Positions 16,297-23,858 of a stretch of 59,084 nucleotides of DNA are shown here, piece after piece. The stretch comes from Streptomyces oryzae (lineage in GTDB: Bacteria; Actinomycetota; Actinomycetes; Streptomycetales; Streptomycetaceae): contig NZ_JADKMA010000018.1 in NCBI RefSeq assembly GCF_017676365.1, forward strand, positions 1-59,084, in the 5' to 3' direction. The notes below the pieces were generated by a model. That model was not told where the DNA came from and did not search any database. It saw only the letters and a list, made by a program, of their open reading frames with translations. The position numbers and the translations under genes are program-made. Each line of letters opens with the position of its first letter. Position 1 is the stretch's first letter.

Positions 16297-18636
16297 ATGG
16301 ATCACCGCCTTCGCTTCATCCCCGTCGAGTCCGTCCGCCGTGGGTTCTCAGCTGCCCCGCGGCCGCGCACCGAGCAGGTTCTCCTGGCCGTGACGGCCGC
16401 CGCACTGGCAGCCGGTGGTGCCGCCTGGCTCGTCGGCGCGGACCGTATCGCCGACCTGTGCTGGGGCCTGGGGACCGGAGCGGCCATCGGGCCTGCGGTG
16501 GGATGGGTGGTGAGCGCGTTGCGGCAGCACCACGCCGGGGTGGACCTCATCGCCGTACTCGCTCTCGGCGGCACGCTGGCCGTGGGTGAGTACCTGGCCG
16601 GGGTCCTGATCGCGCTGATGCTCGCCACCGGCCGAACGCTGGAGGAGGCGGCACAGCGGAGGGCCTCCCACGATCTGCGGGCGCTACTGGAGCACGCGCC
16701 GCGCTCGGCCCGGCGCCGTACCGGCGACGACGTGCACACGGTGCCGCTGGCCGAGGTCGCCGTCGAGGATGTGCTCGTCGTCGGCCCCGGAGAGGTGGTT
16801 CCCGTCGACGGCCGGGTGGTCGGCTCGACCGCCGTACTGGACGAATCAGTGCTCACCGGTGAACCCCTGACCGTGGAGCGCGTAGCGGGCGCGGCGGTGC
16901 GCAGTGGTGCGGTCAACGCCGGCAGCGCCTTCGAACTGCGGGCCACCGCCACCGAGCAGGACAGCACCTACGCGGGGATCGTGCGGCTGGCCCGCGAGGC
17001 CGGTGCCGAGTCAGCTCCGGTCGTCCGGCTGGCGGATCGCTACGCCGCATGGTTCCTGCCCCTGTCCCTCGCGGCGGCGGGGCTGGCCTGGCTGGTCAGT
17101 GGTTCGGCGGTACGGGCAGTGGCGGTTCTGGTGGTGGCCACCCCGTGTCCGCTCCTTCTCGCGGCACCGGTCGCCGTCGTCTCCGGTCTGTCGCGCGCCT
17201 CCCGCCTGGGTGTGGTGATCCGTGACGGCGGCGCGCTGGAGAACCTCGGCCGGGCGCGGACCCTGCTGCTCGACAAGACCGGCACCCTGACCGGCGGTCG
17301 CCCGCGGGCCCTCGACGTCGTTGCCGCACCCGGCTGGAAACCCGCAGACGTACTGCGGCTGGCCGCCTCGCTCGACCAGTACTCGCCGCACGTCCTCGCG
17401 CAGGCCATCGTCGACGCGGCCCGCGATCGCGGACTGGAACTGTCGCCGCCCGCTGACGTGACCGAGGAGCCGGGACGCGGCGCCACCGCGACTCTCGACG
17501 GGCGCCGGATGTCCGTCGGCCGCCTCGAGGCCCGCACCGACCTGCCCGGGTGGGCACGAGCGGCCGACAACCGCGCACTCCTGGACGGGGCCGCCGTCGC
17601 CTGGCTCACCGTCGAAGGCAGCCCCGTCGGCGCCGTCCTCCTCCGCGACCCGCTGCGCAGGGACGCGCCGCGTACCCTGCGCCGACTGCGCACGACGGGC
17701 ATCGGGCGGCTGACGTTGCTCACCGGTGACCGGCCGGAACCGGCCGGGGAGATCGCGGCCGTCCTCGGCCTCGACGACGTACAGGCCGAACTCACTCCGG
17801 CCGGCAAGGTCGCCGCCGTCCGCGCCGAACGCGAGCGTGCGGTCACCGTGATGGTGGGCGACGGTGTGAACGACGCCCCGGCACTCGCAGCTGCGGACGT
17901 CGGCGTGGCCATGGGCGCCCGCGGCTCCACCGCCTCCTCCGAGGCCGCTGACATCGTCCTGACGACCGACCGCGTGGACCGCCTCGCCGACGCCGTCGCC
18001 ATCGCCGTACGCGCACGCCGCATCGCCGTGCAGAGCGCACTCGGCGGCATGCTGATGTCCCTGGCCGCCATGGCCGCAGCCGCCGTGGGCCTGCTTCCGC
18101 CCGCTGTCGGTGCGCTGCTCCAGGAAGGTATCGACGTCGCGGTCATCCTCAACGCCCTGCGTGCCCTGCGCCTCGGCCGGGCTGCGCGCCCCGCGCTCCA
18201 GCCCGCAGCCGAAGCGCTCGTCCAACGATTCGCGGCCGAACACGAGGACCTCCAGGACACCGTCGAAGCCGTGCGGGACGCCGCTGACCAGCTGTCGGAC
18301 AGTCCCGGCCCGAAGGCTCTCGCGGCCGTGCGCGAGGTGCACCGGCTGCTCACGGAACGGCTCCTGCCGCATGAATACGCCGAAGAGCACCAGCTCTATC
18401 CCGCTCTCGCGCCCACACTCGGCGGCCCTGAAGCGACCGCCACCATGAGCCGTGCCCACGCGGAGATCGAGCGCCTCGCCCGGCGTATCGCCACCCATCT
18501 GGAACTGGCCGCGGCTGAGGGTGGCCTGGCGCGGGAGCAGCTCGATGATCTGCGTGCGTGCCTGTACGGGCTGCACAGCGTTCTGCGCCTGCACTTCGTG
18601 CAGGAGGAGGAGACCTACTTCTCCCTCGCTCCGTGA
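16297..18636 (+). CDS. Heavy-metal (P1B-like) P-type ATPase fused to a C-terminal hemerythrin domain
   Basis: This 779-residue membrane ATPase has no N-terminal heavy-metal-binding domain. The actuator motif is LDESVLTGEP. The membrane ion site is TPCPL (residues 282-286) instead of the usual CPC/CPH. The phosphorylation site is D326 in DKTGTLTGG, and the hinge is GDGVNDAPA. Residues from about 640 to the end form a hemerythrin/HHE helical bundle with the expected His/Glu ligands: EHEDL, LPHEYAEEHQ, SRAHAEIE and LHFVQEEET. The ATG at 16297 has GAGGA upstream. The metal is unknown; the hemerythrin part suggests sensing or binding of O2, NO or iron. The 3' end meets the sensor kinase gene tail to tail. 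Confidence 0.9.
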   Translation: MDHRLRFIPVESVRRGFSAAPRPRTEQVLLAVTAAALAAGGAAWLVGADRIADLCWGLGTGAAIGPAVGWVVSALRQHHAGVDLIAVLALGGTLAVGEYLAGVLIALMLATGRTLEEAAQRRASHDLRALLEHAPRSARRRTGDDVHTVPLAEVAVEDVLVVGPGEVVPVDGRVVGSTAVLDESVLTGEPLTVERVAGAAVRSGAVNAGSAFELRATATEQDSTYAGIVRLAREAGAESAPVVRLADRYAAWFLPLSLAAAGLAWLVSGSAVRAVAVLVVATPCPLLLAAPVAVVSGLSRASRLGVVIRDGGALENLGRARTLLLDKTGTLTGGRPRALDVVAAPGWKPADVLRLAASLDQYSPHVLAQAIVDAARDRGLELSPPADVTEEPGRGATATLDGRRMSVGRLEARTDLPGWARAADNRALLDGAAVAWLTVEGSPVGAVLLRDPLRRDAPRTLRRLRTTGIGRLTLLTGDRPEPAGEIAAVLGLDDVQAELTPAGKVAAVRAERERAVTVMVGDGVNDAPALAAADVGVAMGARGSTASSEAADIVLTTDRVDRLADAVAIAVRARRIAVQSALGGMLMSLAAMAAAAVGLLPPAVGALLQEGIDVAVILNALRALRLGRAARPALQPAAEALVQRFAAEHEDLQDTVEAVRDAADQLSDSPGPKALAAVREVHRLLTERLLPHEYAEEHQLYPALAPTLGGPEATATMSRAHAEIERLARRIATHLELAAAEGGLAREQLDDLRACLYGLHSVLRLHFVQEEETYFSLAP

Positions 18637-18652
18637 GACGGCTGCTCGCCCC

Positions 18653-20101
18653 TCAGCGCTGCGGAACGGTGGGGAGGGTCACGCGGAAGCGGGTGTGGCC
18701 GGGACGGCTGGTGACCTCGACGTCGCCTTGGTGGGCGGTGACGACGGCTTCGACGATGGCCAGCCCGAGGCCGGTGCTTCCGGCCGTGCGGCTGCGGCTG
18801 TGGTCGCCGCGGGTGAAGCGGAGGAAGATCTCGGGCTGGAGGGATTCGGGGATGCCGGGGCCGTTATCGGTGACCGTCAACTCGACGCTGCCGGGGTGTG
18901 CGGTGAGGGCGACGACGACCTGTGTGCCGGCCGACGTGTGCCGGCGGGCGTTGGTGAGGAGATTGGCAACGACCTGATGGAGGCGGTGTTCGTCGCCGTT
19001 GACATGGACGGGCTCGGGCGGCAGGTCCAGCTGCCAGTGGTGGTCCGGTGCGACGGTGCGGGCGTCGTCGACGGCGTCCAGCGCGAGGCGTGTGAGGTCC
19101 ACTCGCTCACGGGCCAGCGGCCGGCCCGCGTCGAGCCGGGCGAGGAGGAGCAGGTCGTCCACCAGGCCGCTCATCCGCTGGGACTCCGAGTGGGCACGTT
19201 CGAGGGCGTGCTGTACCTCGGGGGGCAGCGGTCCCTTGTGGCGGAGGGCCAGCTCGGTGTGGGCGCGGACCGTGGCGACGGGGGTGCGCAGCTCGTGGCT
19301 TGCGTCAGCGGCGAAATGCCGCAGTCGCTCCTCGCTGGCGTGTCTGCGGTCCAGGGCGTCGCCGATATGGCCGAGCATCTGGTTGAGGGCAGTGGCGACC
19401 TGTCCCACCTCGGTGCCGGGGTCACCCGTCGGCAGGGGGGCGGGCATGGCGACCTGGCCGCTGGCCAGCGGCATACGTGTCACCTCCGTCGCGGTGGCGG
19501 CCACCCGGTCCAGCGGGCGCAGCGAGATGCGCACCCACACGGCGCCCGCGACCGCGGTCACCACGAGCGCTGCTCCGAAGACCAGGGTCTCCACCCCTTC
19601 CAGCCGGTGCACGGTCTCCTCGACCGGGTGCAGGGGGAGGCCGGTGATCAGCACGTCTCCGTCGTCACCGGCCACAGCGGTGACGCGGTAGCGGCCCAGG
19701 GCGCTGAGCCGGATGGTGTGGCCGCTCTCGCCGACGGGCACGTTGGCGAGGGAGCGCCGGTCGGCGTGCGTCAGCGGGACAGCGGCCTGGGCGTCGTCCC
19801 GTACGACTGCGGCTTGCGTTGCCCGCCCGCGCAGCAGGCGGACGCCGAGCGTGCCCACGGACTGCCCCCTGGTGTCGGGGCGGTTGTCACCGTCAGGGTC
19901 CCTCTCGTGCTCCAGGCTGGCGGCGAACCTGCCGCCGGACGCGGCCAGCTGCTGGTCGAGACGGCGCACCAGGAAACCCTCAAGCGCGAGCACGGTGGTC
20001 ACGCCCACCGCCAGGCACGCCGCCGCGAGCAGCACCACCAGTCCGACGGTGAGCCGTGCGCGGAGCGAGCGGGGCGGCTTGAGACGAAGCCTCGTCTTCA
20101 C
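18653..20101 (-). CDS. Sensor histidine kinase
   Basis: This 482-residue membrane kinase has a first membrane helix (VGLVVLLAAACLAVGVTTVLAL), an external sensor region of about 130 residues, a second helix (LVFGAALVVTAVAGAVWV) and a HAMP linker. The HisKA phospho-acceptor is in FAADASHELRTPVATVRAH. The ATPase domain shows N box NLLTNARRH, DNGPGIP and STGLGLAIVEA. Its GTG start overlaps the stop of the response regulator gene (GTGA), so the pair is co-translated. The sensed signal is unknown; the divergent redox operon is the obvious target. Confidence 0.93.
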   Translation of the reverse strand: MKTRLRLKPPRSLRARLTVGLVVLLAAACLAVGVTTVLALEGFLVRRLDQQLAASGGRFAASLEHERDPDGDNRPDTRGQSVGTLGVRLLRGRATQAAVVRDDAQAAVPLTHADRRSLANVPVGESGHTIRLSALGRYRVTAVAGDDGDVLITGLPLHPVEETVHRLEGVETLVFGAALVVTAVAGAVWVRISLRPLDRVAATATEVTRMPLASGQVAMPAPLPTGDPGTEVGQVATALNQMLGHIGDALDRRHASEERLRHFAADASHELRTPVATVRAHTELALRHKGPLPPEVQHALERAHSESQRMSGLVDDLLLLARLDAGRPLARERVDLTRLALDAVDDARTVAPDHHWQLDLPPEPVHVNGDEHRLHQVVANLLTNARRHTSAGTQVVVALTAHPGSVELTVTDNGPGIPESLQPEIFLRFTRGDHSRSRTAGSTGLGLAIVEAVVTAHQGDVEVTSRPGHTRFRVTLPTVPQR

Positions 20102-20892
20102 GGCGATCCCTCACCGGGCGCCGGTCCGGCCGCCGGGCCAGGCCCCTGCTTGAGGTCCTGCTTGAGTTCTTGTTTGAGGACGTATCCCACGCCCCGGACG
20201 GTGTGGATCAACGGGGACCGCCCGGCGTCGACCTTCTTGCGCAGATAGCTGACGTACAGCTCGACGATGTGCGCCCGGCCGCCGAAATCGTAGGACCACA
20301 CCCGCTGCAGGATCTGTTCCTTCGACAGCACCCGGCGCGGGTTGCGCATCAAGTAGCGGAGCAGCTCGAACTCCGTCCGCGACAGCTCCACGGTCTCGCC
20401 CGCCCGGGTCACCTCGCGGGCTTCCTCGTCCATCACCAGATCCGCGAACACGAGCCGGTGGTCGCCGGGCGCATGCGTCATGCCCGCCCTGCGCAGCAGC
20501 CCCCGCAGCCGTGCCAGCACCTCCTCCAGGCTGAACGGCTTGGTGACGTAGTCGTCCCCGCCGGCCGTGATGCCCGCGATGCGGTCCTCCACCGCGTCCC
20601 GCGCGGTCAGGAAAAGGACGCACACACTGGGTGAGCGCTCCCTCAGCCCGCGCAGCACCGTCAGGCCGTCGATGTCGGGCAGCATCCAGTCGAGCACCAC
20701 CGCGTCGGGGTGGAAGGCACCGGCCGCCTCCAGGGCCGAGGAGCCGTCGGCGGCCGTACGGACCTGGCAGCCTTCCGAACGCAGGGCTGTGCCGAGGACG
20801 TCGGTGAGGTCCGGCTCGTCGTCGACGACGAGGACGCGCACCGGACTGCCGTCGGGCCGGTTCAGAGCAGGGAGGGAGGTCACATCGTGCAT
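20098..20892 (-). CDS. OmpR/PhoB-family response regulator
   Basis: This is a 264-residue regulator. The receiver domain has acidic residues VDDEPD, the phospho-acceptor Asp in VVLDWMLPDIDG, TA in FLTARDA and Lys in YVTKPF. The winged-helix DNA-binding domain is at about residues 150-245 (ELSRTEFELLRYLMRN, HTVRGVGYVLK). The C terminus has a small repeat of Lys-Gln-x-Leu units. ATG 20892 is chosen for its GGAGGG ribosome binding site. It likely binds the direct repeats in the intergenic region shared with the ferric-reductase operon. Confidence 0.93.
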   Translation of the reverse strand: MHDVTSLPALNRPDGSPVRVLVVDDEPDLTDVLGTALRSEGCQVRTAADGSSALEAAGAFHPDAVVLDWMLPDIDGLTVLRGLRERSPSVCVLFLTARDAVEDRIAGITAGGDDYVTKPFSLEEVLARLRGLLRRAGMTHAPGDHRLVFADLVMDEEAREVTRAGETVELSRTEFELLRYLMRNPRRVLSKEQILQRVWSYDFGGRAHIVELYVSYLRKKVDAGRSPLIHTVRGVGYVLKQELKQDLKQGPGPAAGPAPGEGSP

Positions 20893-20941
20893 GGTCCCTC
20901 CAGCATCCCCCGGTCCGGTGGGAGGGCGGCCCTGACGACCT

Positions 20942-20963
20942 TCTGAGTTTCCTCTGAATGTCG
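20942..20963. promoter_or_regulatory. Candidate response-regulator direct repeats
   Basis: TCTGAgTttcc is followed immediately by TCTGAaTgtcg: two copies of TCTGA-x-T spaced exactly 11 bases. This is the classic layout for OmpR-family dimers. It lies between the divergent regulator gene and the ferric-reductase-like gene, with a TTCAGAAGG inverted copy of the half site about 20 bases further on. Confidence 0.45.
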
Positions 20964-21052
20964 CCTGGAGCCGCTCCTTCAGAAGGTTCTCACAGCAAGG
21001 ACGGTCAGGCTCGGTCACGCGGAAAGCCCAGCTCACCGAAGGAGGAGGCGCC

Positions 21053-22435
21053 GTGACCGACCTGACGTACGTCCGGGACGCCGCTGCCCGGCGGCCCACC
21101 CCGCACCGGCGGCCCGCGCCGCGGCGCACCGGCGTCCGCGCGGTCCCGCTGCTCGCCCAGGGGCTCATCTGGGGCGGTGCGGCCGGTGTCCTCGCGATGT
21201 GGTGGGCCGACACCGCCTCGGTCGTCGGCCCGGCAGGCTGGCTGACCGGAGCGGGCCGGATCACCGGCCTGCTCGCGGGGTACGCCTGCGCGGTGCTCCT
21301 CGCCCTGATGGCGCGGATTCCGCTGCTGGACCGCGCCGTGGGAACGGACCGGCTGGCACGCTGGCACGCGGCGGGAGGCCGCTACACGATCGGTCTCGTG
21401 CTCGCCCACGTCCTGCTGATCCTGTGGGGATACGCGCTGACCGGCGGAAAGGGCGTGGTCAGCGAGACCACCACGGTGGTCCTCCACTACCCCGACATGC
21501 TCAAGGCCACCGCCGGCTTCCTGCTGTTCCTGCTCACCGCCGTCCTCTCGGCCCGCGCGGCCCGCCGCCGGGTCAGCTACGAGACCTGGCACTACCTGCA
21601 CTTCGCCACCTACGCGGCGATCTTCCTGGCCTTCGGGCACCAGCTCGCGAACGGCGCCGACTTCGTCGGCCACCGGCCGGCCCAGCTCGTCTGGTACGCG
21701 TTGTACGGCGGGGTCGCCGCGCTGCTGTGCTGGTACCGCTTCCTCAAGCCGGTCGGCGCCGCACGCCGGCACCGTCTGCGGGTGGCCGAGGTCCGCGCCG
21801 AGGCCCCCGGCATCGTCTCGGTGTACGTCACCGGTGAGCGCCTCGATGAGCTGCGAGCCCGCCCCGGGCAGTTCTTCCGCTGGCGCTTTCTCACCCCCGG
21901 GCTGTGGTGGAACGCGAGCCCCTACTCGCTGTCGGCGCCCGCGGACGTCCGCTGGCTGCGCATCACGGTCAAGGCCGTCGGCGCACACAGCGCCGCCGTC
22001 GCGCGCCTCACTCCGGGCACCCGCGTATGGGCCGAAGGCCCGTACGGCGGCCTCACCCCGGATCGCGCCGGCTCCGGGAAGTCTTTGCTGCTGGCAGGAG
22101 GCGTCGGTATCACCCCGCTGCGGGCCCTGTTCGAGGCGCTGCCCGGCGACACCGCGCTGATCTACTGGGCCCGCAGGCCGCAGGATCTCGCCCTGCGCGG
22201 CGAACTCGACGCCATCGCCGCCACCCGCGGTGCCCGCGTGCACTACTCCGTCAGCGACCCGGCCGGTCATTCGCTGCCCCTGACCGGCCCGGCCCTCGCC
22301 CGCCACGTCCCGGACATCGCTGAACGGGACGTCTACCTGTGCGGCCCACCCGGCATGACCGACGCGGCGGTGCGCGCCCTGCGCGCGGTCGGCGTCCCGC
22401 CTCGCCGCATCCACCACGAGTCCTTCGCGTTCTGA
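21053..22435 (+). CDS. Ferric-reductase-like membrane flavocytochrome
   Basis: This 460-residue protein carries electrons from NAD(P)H via FAD and heme across the membrane. The N-terminal half has about six membrane helices of the ferric-reductase type. It has histidines suited to bind heme (RWHAAGGRYT, LAHVLLILWG, WHYLHFATYA, FLAFGHQLA). The C-terminal half is a ferredoxin-NADP reductase-like module with FAD motif SPYSLSAP, nucleotide motif LLAGGVGITPLRAL and CGPPGMTDAAV. It starts with GTG after GGAGGAGG. It leads an operon with an FMN-binding protein and ApbE. Confidence 0.88.
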   Translation: MTDLTYVRDAAARRPTPHRRPAPRRTGVRAVPLLAQGLIWGGAAGVLAMWWADTASVVGPAGWLTGAGRITGLLAGYACAVLLALMARIPLLDRAVGTDRLARWHAAGGRYTIGLVLAHVLLILWGYALTGGKGVVSETTTVVLHYPDMLKATAGFLLFLLTAVLSARAARRRVSYETWHYLHFATYAAIFLAFGHQLANGADFVGHRPAQLVWYALYGGVAALLCWYRFLKPVGAARRHRLRVAEVRAEAPGIVSVYVTGERLDELRARPGQFFRWRFLTPGLWWNASPYSLSAPADVRWLRITVKAVGAHSAAVARLTPGTRVWAEGPYGGLTPDRAGSGKSLLLAGGVGITPLRALFEALPGDTALIYWARRPQDLALRGELDAIAATRGARVHYSVSDPAGHSLPLTGPALARHVPDIAERDVYLCGPPGMTDAAVRALRAVGVPPRRIHHESFAF

Positions 22436-22544
22436 CCTGGGCGGGCGCCACGGCTGCCACCGGACCGTGACCGCCTTGCGCCCGCGTACCCCGCCGCATC
22501 CCTGCAGCCATTGCCGCATCCCTACAGCCATCGAGGAGAGCGCC

Positions 22545-22979
22545 GTGCGTCGAGCCGCGGTCACCGCCTTCAGCACCGTTGCCGGTGTCGTCATGCTGCT
22601 GTCGTTCAAGCCGCATCACAGCGACTCGCCCGCTGCCACCGCACCCTCTGCGACGGGCGGCACGGGATCCCCCAGCGCTTCCGCGAGCACGGGCGGCAGC
22701 CGCACCGGCTCCTACACCGGCTCCGTCATCAACACCCGCTACGGGCCCGTCCAGGTCGAGGCGACGCTGAAGGGCGGCCGGCTGACAGCGGTCAAGGTCC
22801 TGCGCGTGCCCTCGGAAAACAGCCGTGATCAGGAGATCGCCAGGGACGCGGTACCACGTCTCACCCAGGAGGCGCTGCACGCACAGAGCGCACAGATAGA
22901 CGCCGTCTCCGGTGCCACGTACACCAGCGACGGCTATGTCCGCTCCCTCCAGAGCGCACTGGACCGGGCCCATGGCTGA
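22545..22979 (+). CDS. FMN-binding-domain protein (covalently flavinylated, exported)
   Basis: This 144-residue protein has a short N-terminal hydrophobic anchor (AAVTAFSTVAGVVMLLSF), a Ser/Thr/Gly-rich linker and one FMN_bind domain. The domain ends in DAVSGATYTSDGY, which contains the SGAT threonine site to which ApbE attaches FMN. It likely accepts electrons from the upstream flavocytochrome outside the membrane. The GTG start at 22545 has GAGGAG upstream. It overlaps the apbE start by eight bases. Confidence 0.88.
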   Translation: MRRAAVTAFSTVAGVVMLLSFKPHHSDSPAATAPSATGGTGSPSASASTGGSRTGSYTGSVINTRYGPVQVEATLKGGRLTAVKVLRVPSENSRDQEIARDAVPRLTQEALHAQSAQIDAVSGATYTSDGYVRSLQSALDRAHG

Positions 22980-23757
22980 GACCCGGCGGACGTGCCCCCC
23001 GGCCGAGGCCGCGCCCAGGACCGGTCTGCGCCATGTGGAACACGTGATGGGCACGGTGTTCTCCTTCGACATCCGCGATCCACGGACCCCGGCCGTCACA
23101 GGTGCCCTGCGTGCGGCCGTCGGCTGGCTCCATCACGTCGACGCCCTCTTCTCGACGTACCGGCCCGAGAGCGCCATCAGCCGCCTGGCCTGCGACGCCA
23201 CCACCCTGGACCGGGAGCCGGAGGTGGTCGCCACGGTGCTGCGTCTGTGTGAGGAGGCCGAGCGGCGCACCCGCGGCTGTTTCACTGCCCACCCCGGTGG
23301 CCGCCTCGATCCCTCCGGGCTGGTCAAGGGGTGGGCCGTCGAAGGGGCCACCCGCATTCTCCGTGACGCAGGTGTCCGGAACGTCTGTGTGAACGGTGGC
23401 GGCGACATCCAGCTCACCGGGGAGGCCGCGCCCGGCCGGCCGTGGCGTGTCGGCATCGCGGATCCTTGCCGCCCGGGCCAGGTGCTCACCACCGTCGAAG
23501 GCCGGGACCTCGCGGTCGCCACCTCCGGCACGGCGGAACGCGGCCACCACATCATCGACCCCCGCACCGGTGCCCCTGCGACGGGGCTTCTGTCGGCCAC
23601 CGTGACAGGCCCCCATCTGACCTGGGCCGACGTCTACGCCACCGCAGCGGTTGTGCTCGGCACCGCAGCACGCCAGTGGATCAGCGGCATCGACGGCTAC
23701 CGACTGGTGGCGGTTGCGCAGGACGGGGTGGTCCCGGGCCTGCCGCCCGGCGGCTGA
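22972..23757 (+). CDS. apbE: FAD:protein FMN transferase
   Basis: This 261-residue enzyme attaches FMN from FAD covalently to a threonine of FMN_bind domains. It has the ApbE signatures MGTVFSFDI, FSTYRPESAISRL, DPSGLVKGWAVEGA, VNGGGDIQ, and HHIIDPRTGAPA for Mg binding. No lipoprotein signal is visible, so it is either cytoplasmic or exported in another way. The direct overlap with the FMN_bind gene makes that protein its obvious substrate. Confidence 0.92.
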   Translation: MAETRRTCPPAEAAPRTGLRHVEHVMGTVFSFDIRDPRTPAVTGALRAAVGWLHHVDALFSTYRPESAISRLACDATTLDREPEVVATVLRLCEEAERRTRGCFTAHPGGRLDPSGLVKGWAVEGATRILRDAGVRNVCVNGGGDIQLTGEAAPGRPWRVGIADPCRPGQVLTTVEGRDLAVATSGTAERGHHIIDPRTGAPATGLLSATVTGPHLTWADVYATAAVVLGTAARQWISGIDGYRLVAVAQDGVVPGLPPGG

Positions 23758-23858
23758 GTGCCGCCGGGCGATGGAACACGGCTGTGTCGTCGTCCTCGTG
23801 CGGCGGTGGGCGGGTAGCTTCTGCCCGTGAACGCCACCGCGGTACCGAGAGTTTCCCG

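Noticed and set aside
15360..16298. Long minus-strand reading frame opposite the PPOX gene
   Set aside because: It overlaps the PPOX gene and has no family signature; it fits a GC-rich shadow frame.
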